A stretch of DNA of 64,000 nt from Sphingomonas adhaesiva. GTDB lineage: Bacteria; Pseudomonadota; Alphaproteobacteria; Sphingomonadales; Sphingomonadaceae. Both the position numbers and the translations under genes were made by a program. The DNA lies in contig NZ_JAQIJT010000002.1 in NCBI RefSeq assembly GCF_036946125.1, forward strand, positions 1,920,001 to 1,984,000. Reading direction: 5' to 3'. The notes beneath the pieces are model-generated. The model searched no databases, was not told the DNA's origin, and saw only the letters and a list, made by a program, of their open reading frames with translations. This document shows, piece after piece, positions 42,066 to 51,288 of the stretch. Positions within the stretch are counted from its first letter, which is position 1, and every line of letters starts with the position of its first letter.

Positions 42066-43910
42066 TCAGAACTCCGACCAGTCCTCCGCCAGCGCGGTGT
42101 TGCCCGCCGTGCGCGGCGCGGGCGCGGAGCGCGGGGCGAGCGCGGCGGCGGCGCGCGCCTGGAGCTGGTGGACGGGCGAGGGGCTGCGCGTCGCGCCGCC
42201 GGTGCGGCCCAGCTCGAACTTCGCGATCTCCTGCGTCATCGCCTGCGTCTCGTCGGCGAGGCTGCGTGCGGCGGCGGTGGTTTCCTCCACCATCGCGGCG
42301 TTCTGCTGCGTCACGCCGTCCATCTCCGCGACGGCGGTATTGACCTGGCTCAACCCGGTCGCCTGCTGATCCGCGGCCGACGCGATGTCGCCGACCAGCC
42401 GGCTGATCTCGCCGATCCGCCCGGTGATGCGGCCCAGCGCGTCGCCGGTCTCTGCGACCAGGCGCACGCCGACCTCGACCTGTTCGCCCGAGGCGGTGAT
42501 CTTCGCCTTCACGTCCTTGGCGGCATCGGCGGAGCGCTGCGCCAGCGCGCGCACCTCGCTCGCCACCACCGCGAAGCCCTTGCCCGCATCGCCTGCGCGC
42601 GCCGCCTCGACGCCGGCGTTGAGCGCCAGAAGGTTGGTCTGGAACGCGATGCCGTCGATGACCGCGATGATCTCCGTGATCTCGGCGGACGAGCGCTCGA
42701 TGCCGTTCATCGCGTCGACCGCCTTGCGCACCACGTCGCCCGATGCCTCCACGTCGCGGTGCGCCTCCACGACCACGGTGTTGGCGCGGGTCGCGTTGGC
42801 GGCGGTTTCGCGCACCGTCTCCGTGATCTCGTGCATCGCCGCGGCGGTTTCCTCCAGCGAGGCGGCCTGCTGCTCGGTGCGGCGCGACAGATCGTCGCCG
42901 GCCTGGCGGATGTCGACCGCCCCGTTCTCGATCCCGCGCGCGCTGTCGGTGATCGCGCCCAGCGTGGTCGATACGGAGGACATGGCGTTGTTGAAATCGG
43001 CCTTCAGCTTGGCGAACGGGCCGACCAGCTCGACCTCGATCCGCGCGGTCAGGTCCCCCCTGGCGAGCGAGTCCAGCCCGGAGCCGACGCTGTCGACGAT
43101 CAGGCGGGTCTGCTGCTCCTTGGCCGCCTCCGCCGCCGCCAGCTGATCGCGGAACGCGACAAGCGAGCGGGCGAGCGCGCCCACCTCGTCGCGGCGATCG
43201 TCGACCGCGACATCGGCGCGCAGATCGCCCTCCGCCAGACGGCCCATCGTCGCGGTCATCGCGGTCAACGGCGTGGCGATCGCGCGGATCAGCGATACCA
43301 GCAGCGCGATCGCCAGCGCGATGACGCCCAGCGCCAGCGCGATCGAGATGTTGCGCGACCAGACGTAGGTGTCGTTCGCGGCGGCCATCGTGTCCTCCAT
43401 GACCTTGACCTGGATGGCCTGCATGTCGGTCGCGGTGGCCTTCGCCGTTTCGAACAGCGGACGGCCCTCGCGAAGGCTCGCGAGCGCCTCGGCATTGCGA
43501 TTGACGTGCGACAGAGCGAGGGTCGTGCGGGCGTGCGCCAGATAGGCCGTCCACTCGTCCTTGAACCGCTTCATGGTCGCGATGGCGGTCGGGTTGGTCA
43601 GCACGCGATCGAGATAGGCGATGTTGCGCGTGACGACCGCGGCCTGGACGCCCACCGCCTTCTCCGCGGCGGCGATGTCGGAGGCCTCGTCCGACAGAAT
43701 GCTCGACATCATGCCGATCCGGTAGTCCGACGTCGCCGTGTTGATGGCGGCGATCGCGATCAGCTTGTCGCGGCGGTCCTGCCCCAGCTCGTTGGCGGCG
43801 GCATTCAGCCGCTGCTGGCTGATGACGGACGCCGTCGCCAGCACCACGAGCGCCGCGACCAGGACGCCGAACACGACGGCCAATTTTGCACTGATCTTGA
43901 GATTTTTCAC
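42066..43910 (-). CDS. Methyl-accepting chemotaxis protein
   Basis: The 614-aa protein has TM1 (about 10-30) and TM2 (about 187-208) around a periplasmic four-helix-type sensor, then a HAMP domain and a signalling domain with the tip EIIAVIDGIAFQTNLLALNA. The extreme C-terminus EDWSEF fits the WxxF CheR/CheB tether. It senses a ligand in the periplasm and controls CheA. It is divergent from HscC across 231 bp in which I see no further gene. Confidence 0.93.
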   Translation of the reverse strand: MKNLKISAKLAVVFGVLVAALVVLATASVISQQRLNAAANELGQDRRDKLIAIAAINTATSDYRIGMMSSILSDEASDIAAAEKAVGVQAAVVTRNIAYLDRVLTNPTAIATMKRFKDEWTAYLAHARTTLALSHVNRNAEALASLREGRPLFETAKATATDMQAIQVKVMEDTMAAANDTYVWSRNISIALALGVIALAIALLVSLIRAIATPLTAMTATMGRLAEGDLRADVAVDDRRDEVGALARSLVAFRDQLAAAEAAKEQQTRLIVDSVGSGLDSLARGDLTARIEVELVGPFAKLKADFNNAMSSVSTTLGAITDSARGIENGAVDIRQAGDDLSRRTEQQAASLEETAAAMHEITETVRETAANATRANTVVVEAHRDVEASGDVVRKAVDAMNGIERSSAEITEIIAVIDGIAFQTNLLALNAGVEAARAGDAGKGFAVVASEVRALAQRSADAAKDVKAKITASGEQVEVGVRLVAETGDALGRITGRIGEISRLVGDIASAADQQATGLSQVNTAVAEMDGVTQQNAAMVEETTAAARSLADETQAMTQEIAKFELGRTGGATRSPSPVHQLQARAAAALAPRSAPAPRTAGNTALAEDWSEF

Positions 43911-44141
43911 GACATCGACCTTGAAAGACGCTCAGTCGTCGATAACGGAACTTCATTATGAATCCGTTGCGGCGAGCGCGCGCGCGGCCGCATGACGAGC
44001 GCTCGGGCGCACACGGGAACAGAACGGGACAAAACTGGTTCATTTCGACGATGTTTCGGCTTCTGGCCGTCATCACGCTTTGCCATACCGACCCTAACAC
44101 ACATCAGCTTCGTCAGTGGGCGAAGCGGGCCGGGGGGCAGC

Positions 44142-45836
44142 ATGATCGTTGGCATTGATCTGGGGACGACCAATAGTGCGGTGGCGATCTGGCGCGAGGG
44201 CGCGGCGCACCTCATCCCCAACAGTCTAGGCGACTTGCTGACGCCCTCCGCGGTCAGCATGACCGACGATGGCGACGTGCTGATCGGGGCGGCGGCGCGG
44301 GACCGCCAGGCCACCCATCACAAGATGACCGCGACGGTGTTCAAGCGGTTGATGGGGACGCCGAAGCCGATCCACTTGGGGACCACTCGCTTCACCGCCG
44401 AGGACCTGTCCGCGCTGATCCTCCGCAACCTGAAGCGCGATGCCGAGCAATATTGCGGCGAGGAAGTGACCGGAGCGGTCATCACGGTGCCCGCCTATTT
44501 CAACGACCGGCAGCGCAAGGCGACACGGCGCGCGGGCGAGCTGGCGGGGCTGAACGTCGAGCGGCTCGTCAACGAACCGACTGCGGCCGCGCTGGCCTAT
44601 GGCATTGCCGACCGCAGCGACCGCGAGCCGTTCCTGGTGTTCGACCTGGGCGGCGGCACGTTCGACGTATCGATCGTCGAGATCTTCGATGGCATCGTCG
44701 AGGTGCGGGCCTCGGCCGGCGACAATCGGCTGGGTGGTGAGGACTTCAACGACGCGCTGGCGCTGCTGGCGCAACAGCGGCTCGGATTGCCCGCGCCCGG
44801 GTCGATGGGGCCGCTGCGCGAGTTGATGCGCGCCGCCGCCGAGCGCACCCGCCGCGCGCTCACCCATGCCGATGCCGCGTCCTTCTCCGTCGTATGGGAC
44901 GATCGCGAGTACCGCACCGACATCGCTGCGGACGAATTCGAGGCCGCCGCCGCACGCCTGGTCGAGAAGCTGCGCGAGCCGGTGCTGCGCGCGATGCGCG
45001 ACAGCCGCCTGCGGATCGACGAAATCAGCGAGATCGTGCTGGTCGGCGGCGCCACGCGGATGCCCGTGGTTCGCAAGGCGGTCACGCGGATGTTCTCGCG
45101 CTTCCCCAATAGCGGGATCGACCCCGATCGCGCGATCGCGCTGGGGGCCGCGGTTCAGGCCGGGCTGAAGGCGAAGAGCGTCGATCTGGCGGAAATCCGC
45201 CTGACCGACGTCTGCCCTTTCACGCTCGGCGTCGACGTCATGGAGCAGGATCGCGCCGGTAACGTGCGCCACGGCGTGTTCGCCCCCATCATCGAGCGCA
45301 ACACGATCCTGCCGACGAGCCGGTCGCACCGCTTCCAGACCGCGCATCATCATCAAAACACGGTCGCCTTCGGGATCTATCAGGGCGAATCGCGTCTCGT
45401 TTCCGCCAATGTCCAGCTGGGATCGGTCACCATCCCCGTGCCGACGCGACCCGCGGGGCAGGTCGTGGTGGACTGCCGCTTCAGCTACGACGTCAGCGGC
45501 CTGCTGGAGGTGGACGTGACCATTCCCGCGACGGGGGCGACGCACCAGCTCGTCATCTGCGACGACGAAGAGGTCGGCACGACAGACCTGGAGGAACGCC
45601 GTGCCGCCCTTGCCCTGCTGAAGGTGCACCCGCGCGATCAGGACGCGAACGTCGCGCTGCTCAGCCGTGCGGAGCGGTGCTACGAGGCGTTCATCGGCGA
45701 CGCGCGCGACGATATCGGCCAGTTGATCGCGCAGTTCGAATCGACGCTGTCGACGCAGGACGAGCGTCTCATCTCCGACATGCGGCGCGAGGCGAACGAC
45801 CAGCTCGACCGGCTCGAAGGTGAGCGTTTCCTGTGA
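44142..45836 (+). CDS. hscC: HscC-type Hsp70 chaperone
   Basis: The 564-aa protein starts VGIDLGTTNSAVAIWREG, has NEPTAAALAYG, VFDLGGGTFDVSIVEIF and VLVGGATRMPVVRKAV of the ATPase domain, and a shortened substrate domain. Length and pattern match E. coli HscC rather than DnaK. Its stop overlaps the GTG of the next gene (GTGA), coupling it to a J-like membrane protein, comparable to hscC with djlC/djlB in E. coli. Confidence 0.9.
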   Translation: MIVGIDLGTTNSAVAIWREGAAHLIPNSLGDLLTPSAVSMTDDGDVLIGAAARDRQATHHKMTATVFKRLMGTPKPIHLGTTRFTAEDLSALILRNLKRDAEQYCGEEVTGAVITVPAYFNDRQRKATRRAGELAGLNVERLVNEPTAAALAYGIADRSDREPFLVFDLGGGTFDVSIVEIFDGIVEVRASAGDNRLGGEDFNDALALLAQQRLGLPAPGSMGPLRELMRAAAERTRRALTHADAASFSVVWDDREYRTDIAADEFEAAAARLVEKLREPVLRAMRDSRLRIDEISEIVLVGGATRMPVVRKAVTRMFSRFPNSGIDPDRAIALGAAVQAGLKAKSVDLAEIRLTDVCPFTLGVDVMEQDRAGNVRHGVFAPIIERNTILPTSRSHRFQTAHHHQNTVAFGIYQGESRLVSANVQLGSVTIPVPTRPAGQVVVDCRFSYDVSGLLEVDVTIPATGATHQLVICDDEEVGTTDLEERRAALALLKVHPRDQDANVALLSRAERCYEAFIGDARDDIGQLIAQFESTLSTQDERLISDMRREANDQLDRLEGERFL

Positions 45837-47554
45837 GCGCCGGCCCCTGGGGGGAGCAGCAGGATGTCTGGACGATCCTCGACCTGGCCCCGACCGACGA
45901 CCGCTCCGCGATCCGTCGCGCCTATGCGAAAAAGTTGCGCGCGATCGACGCGGATCATGACGCGGCAGCCTTCATGGCGCTGCGTGAGGCACGGGATGGG
46001 GCGTTGGCGCTGGCCGACGACGCCGAGGCGCTGGAGGGAGCGGACACGCTCGTCGCCGAGCGCGATCCCGGCCTGCTCGACGAGAGCGATCCGGCGCCCG
46101 AGAGCGCACCGCCGCCCTTCGACCTCGCAGCACTGCAGCGGCTTCATGCGATGCTGTTCGATCCCGCGGAGGCGCATACCGGGCCAGAGGCCATCGCCGC
46201 GCAGTTAGAGATGGTGCTGGGTGATCCATACATGGCGAACCTCGACCACGCCGTGGCCATGGAGGCGACGATCGCGGAGTGGATCGCGCAGGGGTCGCCA
46301 CGCAGCGATCCGATGCTGGATCCCGCGATCGGCTATTTTCGCTGGGACCGTTTCGATGAGCTGGATCGGCCGCCGGTCGTCGACTGGATCCTGCGCCGGC
46401 GCGAGGATCGCTTGTTCGAGCTGGGGCTGCCGGTCAGGAGCGCCGGCTATACGCGGCTGCTCGAGCGGCTGCGCGGCGATCCGCCGAAACGCTGGCGAGC
46501 GCTGACCGCATGGTATCTGGGTCCGCGGATGGAGTATCTGCTCGGCTATCTCCAGACCTACCACCCGACCTCGTTCGACAGCCTGAACGACGGGGCAGTC
46601 CGTTGGTGGATGCACCGGATCGAGGCGCAGCAGTCGTGGCGTTTCCCCCTGGGATCGATCTACGAGCGGCGTCGGCGGGTGGCGTGGGCGCGGGGGATCG
46701 ATGAGTTTCCTGCCGGCAATGAGTTCGCATTGTACTGGGCGATCCTCGTCGTGCCGCAGGTTTTCGTGTGGTTTCTGCTGCGAAGGCGCCACACCCAGAC
46801 AGAGCGGATAGTCGGTTTCGTCTATCTTGCGGTGGTCACCGGCGCGTTTTTCCTGACCAATGCTCCCGCATCGCGATCGCAGCCGGGGCGGGCCGGCAAC
46901 GATCAAACGACGATCGCCGCCGAGCCCCCATACTTCCAGAGCGTCAACGCCGATCTGGATCGTATATTGGCCAGCGCGACCGAAGGGACCGTCAACGTCG
47001 CGGCCCTCAAGGCGCGAAATCCCGCCATGTATCACCTGCTGCACGAAGAATGGAAAGCGGCGCGTCAGCAACAGACCAGCAGCGACGACTTTCGATCGGC
47101 TGCCCATCGGGGGATCTTCGCCACGTTGCGGTCCGCGCGCAAGACGGGCGACCCGAAGATCGTGCGAGACTATGCCAAATGGTACGAGTCCCAGCTTCGC
47201 TGGGCCTTGCGCGCCGATCCCCGGCAGTGCGTCGATTTCATCAAGGGACGGGCGCGCGTCGAATTGCCGCCAAGCTTTGCGAGCTATCTCGATCGCCTCG
47301 TCGGGCGCGCACTGCTGGACGGTGCGATGCCGTATCCGACGCAGAAAGATGGTCGCAAGACGTTCCGCATCGCCCCCGCGCTCTACGACGACGCCCGGGC
47401 GCGCTCGGGTCTGGACGAAAAGCGGTTCAGTCGCGCCTTGCTGTCCGAGAAGGGCACGCCCGCCGATATCTGCGTCGCCGACATCGCCCTGATCGACGCG
47501 GGTGTGGCCGATACGGGGACGAACGGGACCAAGCTGCTCCGCGACATGTTCTAG
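45833..47554 (+). CDS. Membrane J-like domain protein, probable HscC partner
   Basis: The 573-aa protein begins with a J-like domain (VWTILDLAPTDDRSAIRRAY, then DADHDAAAFMALREARDGAL, residues 13-58) in which the usual HPD tripeptide is not present. A large helical region follows, then two membrane helices (about 298-316 and 326-344) and a C-terminal soluble region. In E. coli, DjlB/DjlC have a similar degenerate J domain and work with HscC. Coupling by GTGA to hscC supports the pairing; the client is unknown. Confidence 0.75.
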   Translation: MSAGPWGEQQDVWTILDLAPTDDRSAIRRAYAKKLRAIDADHDAAAFMALREARDGALALADDAEALEGADTLVAERDPGLLDESDPAPESAPPPFDLAALQRLHAMLFDPAEAHTGPEAIAAQLEMVLGDPYMANLDHAVAMEATIAEWIAQGSPRSDPMLDPAIGYFRWDRFDELDRPPVVDWILRRREDRLFELGLPVRSAGYTRLLERLRGDPPKRWRALTAWYLGPRMEYLLGYLQTYHPTSFDSLNDGAVRWWMHRIEAQQSWRFPLGSIYERRRRVAWARGIDEFPAGNEFALYWAILVVPQVFVWFLLRRRHTQTERIVGFVYLAVVTGAFFLTNAPASRSQPGRAGNDQTTIAAEPPYFQSVNADLDRILASATEGTVNVAALKARNPAMYHLLHEEWKAARQQQTSSDDFRSAAHRGIFATLRSARKTGDPKIVRDYAKWYESQLRWALRADPRQCVDFIKGRARVELPPSFASYLDRLVGRALLDGAMPYPTQKDGRKTFRIAPALYDDARARSGLDEKRFSRALLSEKGTPADICVADIALIDAGVADTGTNGTKLLRDMF

Positions 47555-47701
47555 GGCGCTGCCCTTCCGGGCTTGCCCGGGCGCTCGCCATCGGCTATGC
47601 GCGCGCTCTTCCAGAGCCACAGCGACGGAAACGTGCGGGAGTCGCGGATCATGTCCGCGGCGTTCGGACCGCTAAACTTGTAACAGAGTGAGCAAGGCCA
47701 C

Positions 47702-48133
47702 ATGGCAAAGAAGATCACCGGCTATATCAAGCTGCAGGTGCCCGCGGGCGCTGCCAACCCCTCGCCCCCGATCGGCCCGGCGCTGGGTCAGCGCGGCGTG
47801 AACATCATGGAATTCTGCAAGGCGTTCAACGCGCAGACCGGCGACATGGAGAAGGGCGCCCCCCTCCCCACCGTCATCACCGTCTATGCCGACCGCTCCT
47901 TCTCCTTCGTGACGAAGACGCCGCCGGCGACCTTCCTCATCAAGAAGGCCGCGAACCTGAAGTCGGGCTCCAAGGAGCCGGGCAAGGTCTCCGCGGGCAA
48001 GATCAAGCGCTCGCAGCTGTCGGAAATCGCGCAGACCAAGATGAAGGATCTGAACGCGAACGACATCGAGGCGGCGACCAGGATCATCGAAGGCTCGGCC
48101 CGCGCGATGGGCCTCGAAGTGGTGGAGGGCTGA
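47702..48133 (+). CDS. rplK: 50S ribosomal protein L11
   Basis: The 143-aa protein reads YIKLQVPAGAANPSPPIGPA and GVNIMEFCKAFNAQT, standard L11. It binds the GTPase centre of 23S rRNA. It is co-transcribed with rplA, 4 bp apart. The 147 bp upstream must contain the promoter; the only feature I note is a GC hairpin near 47562-47588. Confidence 0.97.
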   Translation: MAKKITGYIKLQVPAGAANPSPPIGPALGQRGVNIMEFCKAFNAQTGDMEKGAPLPTVITVYADRSFSFVTKTPPATFLIKKAANLKSGSKEPGKVSAGKIKRSQLSEIAQTKMKDLNANDIEAATRIIEGSARAMGLEVVEG

Positions 48134-48137
48134 GATC

Positions 48138-48830
48138 ATGGCGAAGCTGACCAAGAAGCAGAAGGCCGTCACGATCGATCGTGAGAAGCTGCACGGCGTC
48201 GACGAGGCGATCGCGCTGGCGAAGTCGGGGGCGACCTCGAAGTTCGACGAGACGATCGAGGTCGCGCTGAACCTGGGCGTCGACCCGCGTCACGCCGACC
48301 AGATGGTCCGCGGCGTCGTCACGCTGCCGGCCGGCACCGGCAAGACGGTGCGCGTGGGCGTCTTCGCGCGCGGTGCGAAGGCCGAGGAGGCGCTGGCCGC
48401 CGGGGCCGACGTCGTCGGTGCCGAGGACCTGATGGAGACGATCCAGGGCGGCACGATCGACTTCGATCGCTGCATCGCGACCCCGGACATGATGGGCATC
48501 GTCGGCCGGCTGGGCAAGGTGCTGGGTCCCAAGGGCCTGATGCCGAACCCGAAGCTGGGCACCGTGACGATGAACGTCGCGGAAGCGGTCAAGGCGGCCA
48601 AGGGCGGCCAGGTCGAGTATCGCGTCGAGAAGGCCGGCATCATCCACTCCGGCATCGGCAAGGCGTCGTTCGCGCAGGAAGACCTGCGTCGCAACTTCGA
48701 CGCGCTGGTCGATGCGGTGGTGAAGGCCAAGCCGTCGGGCGCCAAGGGCAAGTACGTCCGCAAGATCGCGGTGTCCTCGACGATGGGCGCGGGCATCAAG
48801 GTCGACGTGGCGGAAGTGTCCGCGGCCTGA
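48138..48830 (+). CDS. rplA: 50S ribosomal protein L1
   Basis: The 230-aa protein contains KFDETIEVALNLGVDPRHAD, GPKGLMPNPKLGTVT and GKASFAQEDLRRN, standard L1. It binds the L1 stalk and represses its own mRNA. rplJ/rplL do not follow; the next gene is a citrate-synthase paralogue on the other strand. Confidence 0.97.
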   Translation: MAKLTKKQKAVTIDREKLHGVDEAIALAKSGATSKFDETIEVALNLGVDPRHADQMVRGVVTLPAGTGKTVRVGVFARGAKAEEALAAGADVVGAEDLMETIQGGTIDFDRCIATPDMMGIVGRLGKVLGPKGLMPNPKLGTVTMNVAEAVKAAKGGQVEYRVEKAGIIHSGIGKASFAQEDLRRNFDALVDAVVKAKPSGAKGKYVRKIAVSSTMGAGIKVDVAEVSAA

Positions 48831-48837
48831 TCCGCAC

Positions 48838-48926
48838 GCGGATAGCGCTTGCTATCCGCCAGACGGACAGGCGCGACCGGCGCGGCACCGCCGCGACCGA
48901 CGAGGGACCGGATTCACTCCGGTCCC
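48838..48926. other. Two hairpins downstream of rplA
   Basis: GCGGATAGC(GCTT)GCTATCCGC at 48838-48859 and GGGACCGGA(TTCAC)TCCGGTCCC at 48904-48926 are perfect stems without T-tracts. They may protect the rplKA mRNA 3' end ahead of the true terminator at 48943. Confidence 0.55.
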
Positions 48927-48942
48927 GGGCCAGAGAAAAGAC

Positions 48943-48976
48943 GGGGCCGGCGGATCACTCCGCCGGCCCCTTTCTC
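48943..48976 (+). terminator. Strong terminator after rplKA
   Basis: GGGGCCGGCGGA (48943-48954), loop TCAC and TCCGCCGGCCCC (48959-48970) form a 12-bp perfect stem followed by TTTCTC. It ends the rplKA transcript and lies right against the end of the convergent citrate-synthase-like gene, so it may serve both. Confidence 0.85.
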
Positions 48977-50096
48977 ATTCCCGCACCCGCGCCCCGGCAT
49001 ACCGCGCGCGCGGGCGGATGATCGCGTCATGCATCGCCTGCTCCATGACGTGCGCGGCCCAGCCGATGCTCCGCCCCAGCGCGAACAGGCGGAAGCTCGC
49101 ATCCTCCGGCAGCGCCAGCGCGCGCGTCATCGCCAGCAGCGCGAAATCGACATTGGGTGCGCCGTCGCACGCCTCCGCCGCGGCATCGCACAGCGCGGCC
49201 AGTGCCGGGTCGAGCGCGATCCCGTCCAGCAGCGCCGCGGCGCGCGGGTCGCCCAGCGGATAGAGCGGGTGGCCGAAGCCGGGCAGGACGCGGTGATCCG
49301 CCAGCCAGCGCGCGACCGCTGCGCCCGCGCCGCGCGCGTCCGCCTCCTGCGCCAGCGCCGCGGTTGCCGCACCGGCGCGGCCATGACGCGGGCCGGACAG
49401 CGCCGACAGGCCGGCGAGCAGGCATGCGGCCATCGGCGCGCCGGTCGATGCCGCCACCCGCGCGGCGAAGGTAGAGGCGTTGAGTTCGTGATCCGCCAGC
49501 AGCACGAGCGCGCGGCGGACGACATCGGCGGCGGACGGGTCCAGCCCCCAGCCGCGCGCCAGCCGCCGGTGGAGCGGCCCCTCGCCCGAGGCCCCCAATG
49601 CCCCGCCCAGCGCGGCGATGGCGGCCGCGGCGTCCGTGCAGCGACGTTCGTGCGACCGGCCCGGCAGCGCGCGCGCGGTGCCGACCAGCGCGGCGAGCGC
49701 GACGAACGGATCGAGCGCCGCCGCGCCGGGCGGCAACGCCGGGATCGCGTCCCCCTGCCACAGCAGCCGCGCGACATCCTCCACGGGCGCGGTTGCGGCC
49801 AACGTCGTCGCGTCCTGCCCGCGATAGATCAGGCGGCCGTGGACGACGGTGGAGATGGCGGTGTCGATCACCGGCTCGCCCCAGGCGATGGTGCTGGCCG
49901 CGATGGCGGCGGGGCGACGGCCCCGCGCGCGCCGCTGCGTCAGTGCGGCGATATCGTCGCTGCGATACTGGCTGCGGCGCGGATCGGCGGGATCGGCACG
50001 GCGCGCGATCATCCCGCGGCTGACATAGGCGTAGAGCGTCTGCGCTGCGACGCCGAGTTCGCGCAGCGCCTGTTCGCGGGAGTACCAATCGTCCAT
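48975..50096 (-). CDS. Citrate synthase-family protein with N-terminal HTH
   Basis: The 373-aa protein has a MerR-like N-terminal HTH (WYSREQALRELGVAAQTLYA, then SRGMIARRADPADPRRSQYR), then a citrate-synthase fold with active-site elements DHELNASTFAARV (His), GFGHPLYPLGDPRA (His) and NVDFALLAM (Asp). It may be a bifunctional regulator/enzyme or a regulator with inactive fold. It is divergent from the next paralogue across 76 bp. Confidence 0.8.
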   Translation of the reverse strand: MDDWYSREQALRELGVAAQTLYAYVSRGMIARRADPADPRRSQYRSDDIAALTQRRARGRRPAAIAASTIAWGEPVIDTAISTVVHGRLIYRGQDATTLAATAPVEDVARLLWQGDAIPALPPGAAALDPFVALAALVGTARALPGRSHERRCTDAAAAIAALGGALGASGEGPLHRRLARGWGLDPSAADVVRRALVLLADHELNASTFAARVAASTGAPMAACLLAGLSALSGPRHGRAGAATAALAQEADARGAGAAVARWLADHRVLPGFGHPLYPLGDPRAAALLDGIALDPALAALCDAAAEACDGAPNVDFALLAMTRALALPEDASFRLFALGRSIGWAAHVMEQAMHDAIIRPRARYAGARVRE

Positions 50097-50172
50097 TGAT
50101 CGGTCGTATCAAGATTGATCCATATCCGCACCCTCCGCATCCTTGCTGCACGGCACAATGATGGAGGAAGCG

Positions 50173-51237
50173 ATGGCGATCGGTCTGGACGACGTGGTGG
50201 CGGCGGAGACGATGTTGTCGGACGTCGACGGTGCCCGCGGGCAGCTGGTGATCCGCGGCCACCGGCTCGACGAGCTCGCAGGGCGGGCGTCGTTCGAGCA
50301 GGTGACGGCTTTGTTGTTCGACGGACTGATCCCCCTGCCCGCCGCCATGCCCGCGGCCATGGGGGCGGCGCGGGGCGAGGTCTTCGCGTGCACGCGGCCG
50401 CTCCTGCCGCTGCTGGCGGACCTGCCGGTCTATGACGCGATGCGCGCGGCCGTGGCGCTGCTGGCCGACGGGACGGAGACGGAGGATGCGCTGATGCTGG
50501 TCGCCGCGCCGGGGGTGCTGATCCCCGCGCTGCTGCGACAGGCCGAAGGCCGGGACATGATCGCGCCAGATCCGACGCTGGGGCATGCCGCCGATGCGGT
50601 ACGGATGCTGGGGCTCGGCCGCGACGCCGCGCGCGCCGCGGCGCTCGATACCTACCTCGTCACCGTCAGCGACCATGGACTGAACGCCTCTACCTTCGCC
50701 GCGCGGGTCGTCGCCTCCACCGCTGCGGGGCTGACCTCCGCCGTGCTGGCGGGGCTCGGCGCGCTGAAGGGGCCGCTGCACGGCGGTGCGCCGGGGCCGG
50801 TGCTCGACATGCTCGACGCGATCGCGGCGGCGGGGGATGCGCGCGCGTGGCTGAGCCGGGCGGTGGCGCGGGGCGAACGGCTGATGGGGTTCGGGCATCG
50901 CATCTACCGCGTGCGCGATCCGCGCGCCGACGCGCTGAAGGCCGCGGTGGCGCTACTGCCGCAGACCGCGGGGCGGCTGGCCGAGGCGCAGGCGGTGGAG
51001 GCGGTCGCGCTCGACGTGCTGCGCGCGCATCGGCCCGGGCGCGTGCTGGAGACGAACGTCGAATTCTATACCGCGCTGCTGCTGGAGGCGGTGGGCTTCC
51101 CGCGCGAGGCGTTCACCGGCGTGTTCGCGATGGGGCGCGTGGCGGGGTGGGTCGCGCATGCGCGCGAGCAGGCGCTGACCGGGCGGCTGATCCGGCCGCA
51201 GTCGCGATATGTGGCGCACCCGCCGGTCGCGGCGTGA
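50173..51237 (+). CDS. Citrate/methylcitrate synthase-like protein
   Basis: The 354-aa protein has DHGLNASTFAARVVAS, FGHRIYRVRDPRADAL and NVEFYTALLLEAVG, with Glu at the position of the catalytic Asp, as in some methylcitrate-like enzymes. GGAGGAAGCG precedes ATG 50173, fixing the start; 30 bp upstream another start is weaker. It condenses an acyl-CoA with oxaloacetate. It probably forms a pair with the divergent HTH paralogue. Confidence 0.85.
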   Translation: MAIGLDDVVAAETMLSDVDGARGQLVIRGHRLDELAGRASFEQVTALLFDGLIPLPAAMPAAMGAARGEVFACTRPLLPLLADLPVYDAMRAAVALLADGTETEDALMLVAAPGVLIPALLRQAEGRDMIAPDPTLGHAADAVRMLGLGRDAARAAALDTYLVTVSDHGLNASTFAARVVASTAAGLTSAVLAGLGALKGPLHGGAPGPVLDMLDAIAAAGDARAWLSRAVARGERLMGFGHRIYRVRDPRADALKAAVALLPQTAGRLAEAQAVEAVALDVLRAHRPGRVLETNVEFYTALLLEAVGFPREAFTGVFAMGRVAGWVAHAREQALTGRLIRPQSRYVAHPPVAA

Positions 51238-51288
51238 GCGAACGGTTGCCGCCCCCGGCGCGCGCCGGGGACGGCCGTGCGTCATCGA

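Noticed and set aside
41946..43961. 671-codon plus-strand frame over the chemoreceptor
   Set aside because: Arginine/glycine-rich shadow of the chemoreceptor gene; also runs through the nusG terminator.
47555..47701. Small gene between the J-like gene and rplK
   Set aside because: The frame continuing from upstream reads GC-rich low-complexity sequence without a start or ribosome-binding site.
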